Shown piece by piece: positions 33,453 to 44,789 of a stretch of 64,000 bases of DNA. The number at the start of each line of letters is the position of its first letter. Within the stretch, counting starts at the first letter, position 1. A model generated the notes under the pieces. That model had not been told where the DNA came from, did not search any database, and worked only from the letters and a program-made list of their open reading frames with translations. A program made the position numbers and the translations under genes. The stretch is from Lutispora saccharofermentans (GTDB taxonomy: Bacteria; Bacillota; Clostridia; Lutisporales; Lutisporaceae): positions 372,001 to 436,000 of the forward strand of contig NZ_JAJEKE010000001.1 in the NCBI RefSeq assembly GCF_024363565.1. The letters are read 5' to 3'.

Positions 33453-35417
33453 TTATAGGAATAATGGTGCAAACACCAAAGCAACTATTGTCATAAGCTT
33501 TATCAATATATTCATTGATGGACCTGAAGTATCCTTGAATGGATCTCCAACTGTATCGCCGACTACCGCTGCCTTGTGAGCCTGGCTGCCTTTGCCGCCG
33601 TGTTCACCGGATTCTATATATTTCTTTGCATTATCCCAAGCTCCTCCGGCATTTGACATCATGATAGCCAAAAGTACCCCTGTAACCAAAGCTCCGGCTA
33701 GAAGTCCTCCTAAAGCGCCTTTGCCCAAGATAACACCTGTAGCAATAGGAGCAGCAACAGCTAAAAGACCAGGAATCAGCATTTCTTTCAAAGCTGCTGA
33801 TGTTGATATATCAACACATTTAGCATATTCAGGCTTGCCTGTTCCTTCCATGATTCCCGGTATGGTTCTGAACTGTCTTCTAACCTCTTCTATCATTGAA
33901 TAAGCGGCTTTACCGACAGCTTCCATTGTTAAAGCACCAAATAGGAAAGGAAGCATACCGCCAATGAATAAACCTACCATAACATACGGATCAATAATAT
34001 CTATTTTTTCTAATTGAACTGCCTGTGAATAGGATGCAAACAGGGCCAATGCTGTCAATGCGGCAGAGCCTATTGCAAAGCCTTTTCCAATAGCAGCTGT
34101 TGTATTGCCGACTGAATCAAGCTTATCAGTTATAGCTCTTACTGATTTCGGCAGTTCCGCCATCTCTGCTATACCACCTGCATTATCAGCTATAGGACCA
34201 TATGCATCAACTGCCACTGTCATGCCTGTAGTTGAAAGCATGCCTACTGCTGCAAGAGCAATACCATATAGATTATCAAACCTGTATGCAACTATAACTG
34301 CAGCGGCGATGAAAAGTATTGGAGCAACTGTTGACATCATACCGACGCCAAGTCCGCTGATTATTGTTGTTGCAGGCCCTGTCTCTGATTGCTGTGCTAT
34401 TCTCTTAACAAATTTGTAATCTCCGGATGTATAAACTTCTGTTAAGAATCCGATGATTGCACCGGCTACCACACCGGAAGCTACTGCTGCAAAAGCACCT
34501 AAGCTTCCAAACATGGATTTGCTCAAGAAAAATGCTGCAATCAATACAATTACTGAACTTGCATAAGTACCATTCTTTAACGCGCTCTGAGGGTTAGCGT
34601 TTTCGCCTGTTCTTACGAACATGCTTCCAATAATGGAAGCTATGATGCCTACTGCTGAAAGCAGCATGGGATATAAAACACCTTCTGCTTTTCCTGCGTA
34701 GAAGACTGCTCCCAGTGTGATAGCCGATATGATTGAACCAACATAGGATTCAAAAAGGTCAGCACCCATACCTGCAACGTCACCAACGTTGTCACCAACG
34801 TTATCCGCTATAACAGCAGGGTTTCTCGGGTCATCTTCCGGTATTCCTGCTTCTACCTTACCAACTAAGTCTGCTCCCACATCTGCTGCCTTTGTATATA
34901 TGCCTCCGCCTACACGGGCAAACAAAGCGATAGAGCTTGCACCAAGTCCAAAGCCTGTTACTATGTTGACGTCTCTGAATATCATGTATAATGCGCCAAC
35001 TCCAAGTATACCTAAACCTACAACGCACATTCCCATTACGGCGCCGCCCTTGAAAGCTATTCCTAAAGCTTCATTTTGACCATGCTGGGCAGCATTTGCC
35101 GTTCTGGCGTTAGCTTGAGTTGCCACCTGCATTCCGAAATAACCGGCCAAAATTGAGAAAAGTGCACCTACCACAAAGCAGATTGCTGTAAGCCAGCTTT
35201 TTAATAATATACCGATTATTGCTGCCAAAACTACTATAAATATTGCGAGAACCTTGTATTCCCTAAAAAGGAATGCCATAGCACCCTCATGGATGTAACC
35301 CATGATCTCTTTCATTCTGTCATTGCCCGGATCTTTTTTCATTATTCCAGCGGCTAAAATCCAAGCAAAGACTAATGCCAGTACTCCTGATATAGGAGCC
35401 AATAACATTAAATCCAT
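33453..35417 (-). CDS. hppA: K+-dependent membrane-bound pyrophosphatase (ion pump)
   Basis: 654 aa, about 16 transmembrane helices. Substrate site: [33 protein letters not shown] and the matching C-terminal Asp-rich loop [19 protein letters not shown]. The residue that decides K+ dependence is Ala in [10 protein letters not shown] (Lys in K+-independent enzymes), so this enzyme needs K+. Couples PPi hydrolysis to export of Na+ or H+ across the cytoplasmic membrane; the ion is not decided here, though Na+ pumping is common among anaerobes with the K+-dependent form. Monocistronic, with its own terminator. Confidence 0.95.
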   Translation of the reverse strand: MDLMLLAPISGVLALVFAWILAAGIMKKDPGNDRMKEIMGYIHEGAMAFLFREYKVLAIFIVVLAAIIGILLKSWLTAICFVVGALFSILAGYFGMQVATQANARTANAAQHGQNEALGIAFKGGAVMGMCVVGLGILGVGALYMIFRDVNIVTGFGLGASSIALFARVGGGIYTKAADVGADLVGKVEAGIPEDDPRNPAVIADNVGDNVGDVAGMGADLFESYVGSIISAITLGAVFYAGKAEGVLYPMLLSAVGIIASIIGSMFVRTGENANPQSALKNGTYASSVIVLIAAFFLSKSMFGSLGAFAAVASGVVAGAIIGFLTEVYTSGDYKFVKRIAQQSETGPATTIISGLGVGMMSTVAPILFIAAAVIVAYRFDNLYGIALAAVGMLSTTGMTVAVDAYGPIADNAGGIAEMAELPKSVRAITDKLDSVGNTTAAIGKGFAIGSAALTALALFASYSQAVQLEKIDIIDPYVMVGLFIGGMLPFLFGALTMEAVGKAAYSMIEEVRRQFRTIPGIMEGTGKPEYAKCVDISTSAALKEMLIPGLLAVAAPIATGVILGKGALGGLLAGALVTGVLLAIMMSNAGGAWDNAKKYIESGEHGGKGSQAHKAAVVGDTVGDPFKDTSGPSMNILIKLMTIVALVFAPLFL

Positions 35418-35547
35418 TTTCCCTTAACCTCCTCTTATCTGTCTGTACTAAAACTTTTTCCTCAATGAATGAGTAAAATTTGCTCTATACATAAATTGAC
35501 CTGACTATCAGCCAGGCAAATTATCAGTATATCCTAATTTTGCTACA

Positions 35548-35778
35548 TTATTTAACGATAACTAAAACCACTGATAAAACCATAAACAATACAGCGGAAA
35601 CAGTAGTGACTTTAGCAAATAAAGCTTCATATCCCTTGCTTTTTTGTTTTCCAAAAAGCTGCTCTGCACCACCGGCTATAGATCCTGATAATCCAGCACT
35701 CTTACCTGGTTGGAGCAATACGCTGATTATGAGCGTTAAACAAACCAAAAACTGTATGATTACTAAGAATGTTCTCAT
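35548..35778 (-). CDS. secG: Preprotein translocase subunit SecG
   Basis: 76 aa from ATG 35778 (GGAGG 7 nt upstream); the longer frame from 35796 is not supported. Two transmembrane helices around a Gly-rich cytoplasmic loop (LLQPGKSAGLSGSIAGGAEQ then LFGKQKSKG), the SecG hallmark. Auxiliary subunit of the SecYEG channel. Placed after eno, as often in Firmicutes. Confidence 0.95.
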   Translation of the reverse strand: MRTFLVIIQFLVCLTLIISVLLQPGKSAGLSGSIAGGAEQLFGKQKSKGYEALFAKVTTVSAVLFMVLSVVLVIVK

Positions 35779-35848
35779 CGTTGCACCTCCAATCATATGG
35801 GTTTAACAAAGACAATTTTAACATAAAGGATTGTAAAATACAATAACA

Positions 35849-35868
35849 GGGGGGATAATTCTACCCCC
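35849..35868 (-). terminator. Terminator after eno
   Basis: GGGGGTA/TATCCCCC-type stem, GC-rich, followed on the minus strand by TGTTATTGTATTTT. Separates eno from secG. Confidence 0.65.
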
Positions 35869-35899
35869 TATTATTAATATTTTTTGGACAAATTATTCA

Positions 35900-37201
<1,302 letters not shown>

Positions 37202-37220
37202 TTAATACTATCTTTACAAT

Positions 37221-37395
37221 TCTGTTTTGTTGACTGATAACGATTGCAGAGCTTCGAAGCTAAGAGTTTGTAAGCTTGCATAGGGTTGCGTCAAAACTCG
37301 CTTTGGCTCAAACAGTTGACGCAACTTTTCCTATACTTCGCTAACAAACTCTAAGCCCCTTCACAATGCACTCTTTTATCAGTCAGCAGAACAGA
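37221..37395. repeat. MITE-like hairpin element between tpiA and eno (copy 1)
   Basis: 175 bp with 20-bp terminal inverted repeats (18 of 20 match; core TGACTGATAA / TTATCAGTCA). Inside, AGAGTTTGT/ACAAACTCT and GTTGCGTCAA/TTGACGCAAC pair, so the whole can fold into one long hairpin. A related, longer element lies at 58207-58459. No open reading frame. The shared ends and a shared 31-nt internal block show common origin. Confidence 0.85.
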
Positions 37396-37407
37396 TTAAA
37401 ATATAGT

Positions 37408-38172
37408 TTATTCAGTAATATCATAATTTGCGATTTCCGAGAATTCGACCGCTTTTAAGCTTGCTCCGCCTACCAAAGCCCCGTCTATTTCTTCCATATC
37501 CATGAGCTCTTTTATATTGGCCGGTTTTACGCTGCCTCCATAGAGTATCCTTGTTTTATCGCCCGCTTCTTTGCCGAACTTTTCAGCCAGAAGCTTCCTT
37601 ATGTAACCTATAACTTCATTGGCGTCTTCTTTGGTCGCAGTCTTGCCGGTACCAATAGCCCAGACGGGCTCATAAGCTATTACAAGTTTTCCCATTTTTT
37701 CTTTTTCTAAACCTGCCAAGCTTCCATATACCTGATTCTTGATGATTTCAAATGTTACGTTGCTCTCTCTTTCCTCCAGAGTCTCGCCAACGCATACAAT
37801 CGGATTCATATCATGCTTTAAAGTCGCCTTCACCTTTTTATTGATTAAGTCATCCTTTTCTCCGAAAATATGTCTTCTTTCAGAATGCCCCAATATAACA
37901 TAAGTCACTCCGACCTCTTTTAAAAATAAAGGCGATACCTCTCCTGTAAAAGCACCATTGTCCTCATAATGCATGTTTTGTGCACCTAAAGCAACATCAT
38001 GATCTTTTAATAGCTCAGCTGTTCTTGAAAGGCAAACAAAGCTAGGACATATAACCACTTCCCTATCTCTTTTTTCGATCAGGCCAAGCAGATGCGCAAC
38101 TAACTTTTCTGCTTCTTCCATTGTATTATTCATCTTCCAATTACCTGCTATTATAGGCTTTCTTCTTATCAC
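37408..38172 (-). CDS. tpiA: Triosephosphate isomerase
   Basis: 254 aa from GTG 38172 (GGAG 10 nt upstream): VIRRKPIIAGNWKMNNT. Catalytic Lys in NWKMN, His in ILGHSERR, Glu in AYEPVWAIGTGKTAT, phosphate loop ILYGGSVKP and GALVGGASL are present. Interconverts DHAP and glyceraldehyde 3-phosphate. Transcribed with the glycolytic cluster, downstream of the amidohydrolase gene and its terminator, so it may need its own promoter. Confidence 0.97.
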   Translation of the reverse strand: MIRRKPIIAGNWKMNNTMEEAEKLVAHLLGLIEKRDREVVICPSFVCLSRTAELLKDHDVALGAQNMHYEDNGAFTGEVSPLFLKEVGVTYVILGHSERRHIFGEKDDLINKKVKATLKHDMNPIVCVGETLEERESNVTFEIIKNQVYGSLAGLEKEKMGKLVIAYEPVWAIGTGKTATKEDANEVIGYIRKLLAEKFGKEAGDKTRILYGGSVKPANIKELMDMEEIDGALVGGASLKAVEFSEIANYDITE

Positions 38173-38283
38173 AATACAATCACTCCATATATTTTTTTGG
38201 TTATAACCAATCCTCCTTAGCACAATCTTATTATAATAAATTTAAAGCATCCCATCAACAATATAATAAAAAAGCAAAATAAA

Positions 38284-38336
38284 ATTCCTTCGCTCGTGTA
38301 TTTTAAGGTAACATGAACGAAGGAATATATGATATT
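38284..38336 (-). terminator. Terminator after the amidohydrolase gene
   Basis: Stem ATTCCTTCG(TTC) / (GAG)CGAAGGAAT followed by TTTTATTTTGCTTTTTT on the minus strand. Confidence 0.8.
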
Positions 38337-38345
38337 TATCTTATT

Positions 38346-39584
38346 CTATATCAAAGTTTGTTTTTTTTCAAACTTTGCGATCACTTTTCCTTTTTTAATT
38401 ATATATGGCCTTGAAGCTCTGAGTCTCAATGCTTCTTGCACATTACTAGCATCTATGATATTTAAATCGGCAACATTTCCTACTTCTATTCCGTATTTTT
38501 CATCCGGCGCAAAAATTTTGGCCGAGTTTTTGGTCAACATATCAAATACTATTCTTGCAGTTTTGGGAGTATTATATTGAGCAGTATAAGCACATATCAA
38601 GCCGTAATCTAAGGGATCACCGGTTCCGTATAAATGGAAGCCGTCACAGATTGTATCCTGGGCTGTTGCTACATTAATGCCCATTTCAACCATCTCTCTG
38701 ATTCTCGTTACGCCTCTTGTTCTTGGCTCATTGTCAACACCCATAATAGCTAATGTTTGTGTATTGGTGCATACGTTAAACTCAGCAATTTTTAAAATTT
38801 CCATAACTTTAGCAGCATGAGATTGGTTTTGATATGCTATGGAAGTGCAATGACCTCCGGTGACTTTTCCTTGCATACCTTCTTCCATGGATTTTACTGC
38901 CGTGTATTCCATTGACCTGTCAAACATATCCTTTGATTGATCCATATGCATATCAATAAGAGCATTATACTTCTTGGCTATTTCAAATACCAAGTCTACA
39001 TGCTTCTTGGCATATGAATCCAACCATTCTGCAGCAGGCATGCCTCCGACAACATCAGCACCGTTTTCCATTGCCTCCCACATAAGCCTTTCTGTTCCTG
39101 CATTATTGAATATGCCCTCCTGGGGAAAAGCAGCTATTTGTATATCACAAATATCCTTGCATTCCTCTTTGGCTGCCACAACACCCTTTAATCCCACAAG
39201 GTTTGCCATATTATCGATGTCTACATTTGTCCTTATCTTTGTGCAGCCATATGCAACACATTCTTTTATAGCTCTCACAGCCCTATTTTTGACATCCTCT
39301 ACTACATACTTTCTTTTTCTGTCATGCATGATTTTTATTGATTCCTCTAAGGTTTCTTCTACGCTTTCTCTTCCCGAAACAGACGTATATACCTTGTCAA
39401 GATGCATGTGAGTATTGATAAATGTAGGAGCTGCCAGCATACCCTTGGCATCGATCACCTGACAGTTGGAATGTTTACTTTCGTCAATTTTATCGGATAT
39501 CTCTTCATATCTTCCTTCATCGTTTATGAGTATATCCATACTCCCATCTTTGTCCAGTATTCTTGCATTTTTAATTAAAATCAT
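38346..39584 (-). CDS. Amidohydrolase, cytosine-deaminase-like
   Basis: 412 aa from ATG 39584 (GGAGGC 7 nt upstream; the ORF could be read from 39626 but without a site). TIM-barrel amidohydrolase: metal ligands in INTHMHLDK, His in LIDMHMDQS, His in GGHCTSIAYQ, and the terminal Asp in ATAQDTICDGFHLYGTGD, which is the cytosine/isoguanine deaminase version of the motif. The usual HxxE/HCDE catalytic Glu is replaced by Gln (MHMDQ), so the exact reaction is open. It interrupts the glycolytic gene run between pgk and tpiA and has its own terminator. Confidence 0.82.
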   Translation of the reverse strand: MILIKNARILDKDGSMDILINDEGRYEEISDKIDESKHSNCQVIDAKGMLAAPTFINTHMHLDKVYTSVSGRESVEETLEESIKIMHDRKRKYVVEDVKNRAVRAIKECVAYGCTKIRTNVDIDNMANLVGLKGVVAAKEECKDICDIQIAAFPQEGIFNNAGTERLMWEAMENGADVVGGMPAAEWLDSYAKKHVDLVFEIAKKYNALIDMHMDQSKDMFDRSMEYTAVKSMEEGMQGKVTGGHCTSIAYQNQSHAAKVMEILKIAEFNVCTNTQTLAIMGVDNEPRTRGVTRIREMVEMGINVATAQDTICDGFHLYGTGDPLDYGLICAYTAQYNTPKTARIVFDMLTKNSAKIFAPDEKYGIEVGNVADLNIIDASNVQEALRLRASRPYIIKKGKVIAKFEKKQTLI

Positions 39585-39763
39585 ATCTACGCCTCCTTGT
39601 TTAATAAATTTCAGCCGAAATTGCAACTCATTGTATCAATATTCTACAATTTACTACAATAACCTTTGTGCAATGACTACAAATTATACTTCATTTTCCT
39701 TATCTAAATTATAATTTATTATGAATAATTATTCGAAAATATCGAAATTTGAAAAAATGAGAA

Positions 39764-39798
39764 AAGCCTAATAACTCATTAACGAGTATATTAGACTT
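39764..39798 (-). terminator. Terminator after pgk
   Basis: AAGTCTAATA / TATTAGGCTT stem with inner ACTC/GAGT, followed by TTCTCATTTTTTC on the minus strand. It can end or attenuate the cggR-gap-pgk transcript. Confidence 0.8.
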
Positions 39799-39809
39799 CT
39801 CTAAGTTAC

Positions 39810-40997
39810 TTATTTATCATTTATTACATCTATGCCCGGTAAAACCTTACCTTCGAGAAATTCTAAGGATGCACCGCCGCCGGTAGAAATATGGGTCATC
39901 TTATCTGCAAAACCCAGCTGCTCTACGGCAGCAGCCGAGTCCCCACCGCCAATTATAGTCGCGCCTTTGACCTTTGACATAGCTTCTGCAACTGCATAGG
40001 TGCCTTTTGCAAAAACCGGCATTTCAAATACACCCATAGGTCCATTCCATACAACTGTCTTTGCATTTCCTATTGTTTCACTGAACATTTTCCTGGTATT
40101 TTCCCCTATATCCAAGCCCATATAATCCTTGGGAATTGAAGAAGCCTCTACAGTTTTGCATTCTGCGTCTGCTTTGAACTCAGAAGCAGCTACAATATCT
40201 ATGGGGAGCAAAAGCTTAATGCCTTTATCTTTTGCTTTCTTTAATAATTCTCCTGCCAATTCTACCTTATCTTCTTCAATTAAGGATTTGCCGACTTCAA
40301 AGCCCTTTGCCTTCAAAAATGTGAAAGCCATTCCCCCTCCGATAAGCAAAGCATCAACCTTATAGATCAGGTTTTCTATTACTCCAATCTTATCCGATAC
40401 CTTGGCACCGCCAAGTATGGCAATAAAAGGCCTCTCAGGGTTTGACAGGGCCTTGCCCATACATTCCAGCTCTTTTTTGATCAGGAATCCTACAGCAGAA
40501 GGCAGATAGTCTGCAATGCCGGCTGTAGAAGCATGTGCTCTATGAGCAGTGCCAAAAGCATCATTTACATACACTTCTCCCAGCAAAGAAAGTTTTTTGG
40601 CAAACTCAGCATCATTCTTCTCTTCCTCGGCATGAAACCTTACATTTTCCAGGAGCATTACCTCTCCGCCTTTTAGCGCCGATGATTTTCCTATTGCGTC
40701 TTCTCCTATAACATCTTCGGCAAATATAACCTGTTGCCCTAACAGAACTGTCAATCTCTCTGCCACCGGTTTCAATGAAAACTCAGGATTAAACTTTCCT
40801 TTAGGCCTTCCTAAATGAGACATAAGTATAACCTTGGCGCCCTTATTCTTTAAGTAGTTAATAGTAGGCAGGGCTTCTCTGATCCTTCTATCATCAGTTA
40901 TATTGCCTTCCTTATCCATAGGCACATTAAAATCTGCTCTTACCAATATTTTTTTGCCCTTGACATCCAGGTCTTCAACGGTTTTTTTATTAAGCAT
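39810..40997 (-). CDS. pgk: Phosphoglycerate kinase
   Basis: 395 aa. N-terminal substrate motif [21 protein letters not shown] loop, hinge region [13 protein letters not shown], nucleotide loop GGGMAFTF and C-terminal [26 protein letters not shown] are complete. Makes ATP from 1,3-bisphosphoglycerate. 45 nt after gap, same transcript. Confidence 0.98.
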   Translation of the reverse strand: MLNKKTVEDLDVKGKKILVRADFNVPMDKEGNITDDRRIREALPTINYLKNKGAKVILMSHLGRPKGKFNPEFSLKPVAERLTVLLGQQVIFAEDVIGEDAIGKSSALKGGEVMLLENVRFHAEEEKNDAEFAKKLSLLGEVYVNDAFGTAHRAHASTAGIADYLPSAVGFLIKKELECMGKALSNPERPFIAILGGAKVSDKIGVIENLIYKVDALLIGGGMAFTFLKAKGFEVGKSLIEEDKVELAGELLKKAKDKGIKLLLPIDIVAASEFKADAECKTVEASSIPKDYMGLDIGENTRKMFSETIGNAKTVVWNGPMGVFEMPVFAKGTYAVAEAMSKVKGATIIGGGDSAAAVEQLGFADKMTHISTGGGASLEFLEGKVLPGIDVINDK

Positions 40998-41042
40998 TTA
41001 CAAACCTCCATTATATTATGGCTTTTATTGGAAAACGGTTTT

Positions 41043-42056
41043 TTAAACTTGCTTATCTGCAATATATTTTACCAGGTCCACCAATCTGTTGGAGTAGCCC
41101 CATTCATTATCATACCATGCTACAACCTTTATCATATCATCATCTAAAACCATGGTAGACAGCGAGTCAATTATTGCTGAATGGGAATTACCCTTGAAAT
41201 CGATAGAAACAAGAGGCTTCGTGCAAAACTCGATGATGCCCTTCATGCTGCTTTCGGAAGCATGCCTAAGAGCCTCATTTACCGCATCAATGTCAGCCTC
41301 TTTTTCCAATGCTGCAACAAAATCTACAACTGAAACCGTAGGCGTTGGAACTCGCATAGCCAGTCCCGTAAGCCTGCCTTTCATATCCGGTATTGCAAGA
41401 GCCACTGCCTTTGCGGCTCCTGTGGTGGTAGGTATTATTGACAAAGCTGCTGCCCTGGATCTCCTCAAATCCTTATGAGGCAAATCTAAAATTCTCTGAT
41501 CATTGGTATAGGAGTGTACCGTGGTCATAAATCCTTTTTTAACGCCAAAGGTCTCATGAAGGACCTTAACGACCGGAGCCAGACAATTTGTGGTGCATGA
41601 CGCATTGGAAATAACATGGTGTTTCTCAGGTATATACTTATCTTCATTGACACCCATGACTATAGTAATATCTTCATCTTTTGCCGGCGAAGATATTACT
41701 ACCTTCTTGGCTCCCCCACGCATATGTGCTGAAACATCCTTCTTGCTTATAAATCTTCCTGTGGACTCTATAACAATATCTACGCCGTATTCGCCCCATT
41801 TTATATTTTCCGGGTTTGCTTCGGCGCTTATTCTTATTTTCTTGCCGTTAACGATGATACCATCCTCATATGCATCGACATCCTCAGCATATACTCCATA
41901 TGTACTGTCGTATTTTAATAAATGGGCAAGGGTTCCCGGATCAGACAAGTCATTTATCAGGACAATTTCAATATCCTCACCAAATTTCTCCCGAGCAATT
42001 TTGAAAACAGGTCTGCCAATTCTTCCGAAACCGTTAATACCAACTTTTACAGCCAT
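41043..42056 (-). CDS. gap: Glyceraldehyde-3-phosphate dehydrogenase
   Basis: 337 aa. NAD-binding GINGFGRIGRPVFK; catalytic Cys in ISNASCTTNCLAPV; His in FMTTVHSYTNDQ; C-terminal YDNEWGYSNR. An Asp/Ser pattern at the nucleotide ribose site (LINDLSDP) indicates an NAD-preferring glycolytic enzyme. Follows cggR after 3 nt, so both are controlled by the CggR operator. Confidence 0.98.
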   Translation of the reverse strand: MAVKVGINGFGRIGRPVFKIAREKFGEDIEIVLINDLSDPGTLAHLLKYDSTYGVYAEDVDAYEDGIIVNGKKIRISAEANPENIKWGEYGVDIVIESTGRFISKKDVSAHMRGGAKKVVISSPAKDEDITIVMGVNEDKYIPEKHHVISNASCTTNCLAPVVKVLHETFGVKKGFMTTVHSYTNDQRILDLPHKDLRRSRAAALSIIPTTTGAAKAVALAIPDMKGRLTGLAMRVPTPTVSVVDFVAALEKEADIDAVNEALRHASESSMKGIIEFCTKPLVSIDFKGNSHSAIIDSLSTMVLDDDMIKVVAWYDNEWGYSNRLVDLVKYIADKQV

Positions 42057-42059
42057 TAT

Positions 42060-43088
42060 TTATTCTCCTCTCATTATATCATATATTTCTTCTGCAGCTT
42101 TTTCATCAATTACTAATATATTTTTATTTTTACCCCGGTTGACGCAAACAATTGCTTTAGCTTTTGTTATGCCTCCGGCTATAGAAATCACAGTGTTTAT
42201 ATTTCCGCAATCTTCTATTCTTATACCGATGCTGCCTTTTTTAAGTATTACCTCTCCATCCTCACCGAAATAATATCCAAAGGCCTCTGCAATAGCTCCC
42301 TTTCCTTCCAAATATTTTTTTGTATCCTCATCAAGCTTTCTTCTTTCGGCGATCTGCTCTATTGTGCTTAATCCAAACAGAAATATGTCGGCCTGGCCAA
42401 TAAGGTCAACTACCTTTGAAATATGCGAATCGGCCAGCATTGTATGCAGCATTTCATCATTGATGCTTTCTGGAAGGTATAAAGGATAATAATCTCCGTC
42501 TATCTTATGAGCGAGCCTCTCAGCAACAGCATTGGACTGGGTTTCCAAATTGCCGCTATGGCCGCCTGTGGCAGGAATGACTATCGTTTTTTTATTCCCA
42601 ACGGCTCTTGCATTTTCTGCCATAGCCATAGTAGAGTATCCTCCGGATACCGCTATTACAGAATTATCCTTTATGCACTCCTTCATATAATCAAAAGCTC
42701 TTCTTCCCATCTCATTCAGTACCTCAGGCCTTTTTTCGCAATTTCCCGGAACGATAAGCACTTCTTTAACTCCAAGCATAGTCTTTAAATTTTTAGATAG
42801 CATGCTCAATCCTTTAACCTCACCTATATATGCGGAAAGCTTGCTTATTATTTCTTCACCCTCTTCGGTGATGTGCATGCCGGCAGATTGTATCTCTATG
42901 AGATTTTGATTCTTTAAAACATCTAACTCACTTCTTACCCATCTTTCTGTCTGCCCCATGAAGCTTGATATATTGCGCCTGCCTATGGGCTGATTGTATT
43001 TAATAGTCAAAAGGATGGAATACCTTTTTTCAATCATATCTGAAATTTCCGGGGCAATTTTTTTTTGAAGTTCAATAAAATTTTTCAT
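42060..43088 (-). CDS. cggR: Central glycolytic genes regulator CggR
   Basis: 342 aa, SorC/CggR family. N-terminal helix-turn-helix (about 25-75, RRNISSFMGQTERWVRSELD) and a C-terminal sugar-phosphate-binding NagB-like domain (about 90-342; VLIVPGNCEKRPEVLNEMG, IAVSGGYSTMAMAENA, VVIPATGGHSG-type loop, KAIVCVNRGKNKNILVIDEK). In Bacillus CggR is released from its operator by fructose-1,6-bisphosphate. AGGAGG precedes the ATG. First gene of the cggR-gap-pgk unit and probably autorepressed. Confidence 0.93.
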   Translation of the reverse strand: MKNFIELQKKIAPEISDMIEKRYSILLTIKYNQPIGRRNISSFMGQTERWVRSELDVLKNQNLIEIQSAGMHITEEGEEIISKLSAYIGEVKGLSMLSKNLKTMLGVKEVLIVPGNCEKRPEVLNEMGRRAFDYMKECIKDNSVIAVSGGYSTMAMAENARAVGNKKTIVIPATGGHSGNLETQSNAVAERLAHKIDGDYYPLYLPESINDEMLHTMLADSHISKVVDLIGQADIFLFGLSTIEQIAERRKLDEDTKKYLEGKGAIAEAFGYYFGEDGEVILKKGSIGIRIEDCGNINTVISIAGGITKAKAIVCVNRGKNKNILVIDEKAAEEIYDIMRGE

Positions 43089-43101
43089 CAGATCCCTCCT
43101 A

Positions 43102-43175
43102 GGGACACTTTTCGTCCCTCTTATTGTTTTTTGTCCCTATATGTCTATTATATTCCTCCCTTTACATATTTTCAA
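43102..43175 (-). promoter_or_regulatory. Promoter and CggR operator of the glycolytic operon
   Basis: -35 TTGAAA (43170-43175), 17-nt spacer, -10 TATAAT (43147-43152). Directly downstream are GGGAC (43133-43137), then after 14 nt GGGAC (43114-43118), 7 nt, GTCCC (43102-43106). Two GGGAC repeats one helical double-turn apart with GTCC 7 nt after the second is the known CggR operator layout. Bound CggR would block elongation just past the start site. Confidence 0.85.
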
Positions 43176-43195
43176 TAATTTTCGGTGATTTCCTC

Positions 43196-43222
43196 CAATA
43201 AAAAAAAGGCATTGCTGCCTTT
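43196..43222 (-). terminator. Terminator of rpoN, overlapping its stop codon
   Basis: AAAGGCA / TGCCTTT stem, 4-nt loop, then a T8 run on the minus strand. The rpoN TAA (43221-43223) lies in the first stem arm. Confidence 0.85.
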
Positions 43223-44633
43223 AGTATCTTTTTCTCCTCGATGATGAGGGTATCCCGATTTCATCTCTATATTTTGCAACGGTGCGCCTGGAAATTTTTA
43301 TGCCTTTTTCCGCCAGAAGATCAGCTATGGCTTGATCGCTTATAGGCTTTGAAGTATCCTCCTTGTCGATTATTGATCTCATCATCTTTTTTATGCTTTC
43401 TGAGGATATATCTTCCCCTTCTTCATTGCCAACGCCGCTTTTGAAAAAGTATTTTATTTCAAATATTCCTCTTGGCGTTTGAGCGTATTTGCCGCTTATA
43501 GCTCTGCTGACAGTAGACTCATGAACCTGAACTTCATCAGCAATGTTCTTCAGAGTCATAGTTTTTAGATAGCTGTCGCCCTTTTCAAAAAAATCTCTTT
43601 GATAATCAATAATAGCTTTGACTACTCTATATAATGTATTCTTTCTCTGTTCCAGGCTCTTTATAAGCCATAATGCGGAGGAAAGCTTGTCATTAATAAA
43701 AGACAGGGCTTCCGAGGACTTGTCCTCTGTATTTATAATGCTCTTATAGTATTGATTAACCATAAGCCTTGAACTGTAATTGTCATTTATGGTAATTATA
43801 TATTCATTCTCAATCTTTTCAACAAAGACATCAGGGATAACATATCTGCACTCGGTTCCGCAAAAAAACGATCTTCCCGGTTTGGGCTCCAGGCTTTTTA
43901 TTATATCACTGTAATCTTGTACTTCTGCTACAGTTATAGACAGCTTTTTAGCAATATTTTGCAGCCTGTTGCCTGCAATATCATCCAGATGGTCTTTAAT
44001 TATGATTTCTAGATTTTCATCTGCGATACCCAATGCATGTATTTGTATCAATAGGCAATCCATCAGATTAAGTGCCCCCACACCAATCGGTTCAAAGGTC
44101 TGAATGATCCTCAATACTTTTTCTACTCTTTCTTTAGATGCAGAAAGCACAGAAGATATCTGGTCTATTGTGGTACATAAATATCCATTGTCGTCCAGGC
44201 TCTCTATGATATATTCTCCGATAATTCTGTCACATTTGCCCAATTTCAAGGTATTAAGCTGAAAAAGCAAATGATCCTTCAAGGTATCCGAATAACATAT
44301 CAAGTTGTCGTAATTCATCTCTTGAGAGTCATCTATTCCGGTATTTTCCAAGCAATAGCTCTTACCCTGATATTGAAAATATTCTTTCCAATCAATTTCT
44401 TCGATGGTACTCTTTTCTTCTTTTCTATCCTTATCAGGGTTTTCAGCTTTTTCTTCTTGATTATCTTCTATAACATCAAGAACGGGATTAGTTTCAAGCT
44501 CTTGCTTCACAAGCTCCTCTAATTCTATCGTAGGAAGCTGCAATATCTTGAGAGCGAGTCTTAATTCCGGCGTCATTATCAGTTTTTGCTGTTGCTCAAG
44601 TATCAGATCATATCCCATTCTCATAGTTTTCAC
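43221..44633 (-). CDS. rpoN: RNA polymerase sigma-54 factor
   Basis: 470 aa. Region I (1-50) is Gln/Leu-rich (LILEQQQKLIMTPELRLALK), followed by an acidic region II, the core-binding domain (~100-280) and DNA-binding domain with HTH (VQVHESTVSRAISGKYAQTP) and the RpoN box, here SRRTVAKYRDEIGI near residue 452. Directs transcription from -24/-12 promoters with enhancer-binding activators; none is in the window. Own terminator; upstream of cggR, an arrangement frequent in Clostridia. Confidence 0.97.
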   Translation of the reverse strand: MKTMRMGYDLILEQQQKLIMTPELRLALKILQLPTIELEELVKQELETNPVLDVIEDNQEEKAENPDKDRKEEKSTIEEIDWKEYFQYQGKSYCLENTGIDDSQEMNYDNLICYSDTLKDHLLFQLNTLKLGKCDRIIGEYIIESLDDNGYLCTTIDQISSVLSASKERVEKVLRIIQTFEPIGVGALNLMDCLLIQIHALGIADENLEIIIKDHLDDIAGNRLQNIAKKLSITVAEVQDYSDIIKSLEPKPGRSFFCGTECRYVIPDVFVEKIENEYIITINDNYSSRLMVNQYYKSIINTEDKSSEALSFINDKLSSALWLIKSLEQRKNTLYRVVKAIIDYQRDFFEKGDSYLKTMTLKNIADEVQVHESTVSRAISGKYAQTPRGIFEIKYFFKSGVGNEEGEDISSESIKKMMRSIIDKEDTSKPISDQAIADLLAEKGIKISRRTVAKYRDEIGIPSSSRRKRY

Positions 44634-44724
44634 CTCTCACAAATGAAAGTCTACAAAATAATTATACCATATATTTATGCTTAATCATAATATAAATATA
44701 GCAAAAACCTTGCCAAAATTTAAA

Positions 44725-44766
44725 TCGAGCAGGACATGGATAATCATTTAGCCAGGTCCTGCTCGA
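44725..44766 (-). terminator. Terminator after the pduX-like gene
   Basis: Perfect 11-bp stem TCGAGCAGGAC / GTCCTGCTCGA with a 20-nt loop, followed by TTTAAATTTT on the minus strand. Confidence 0.8.
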
Positions 44767-44789
44767 CTCTGCAAGAAAACTACTCAAAT

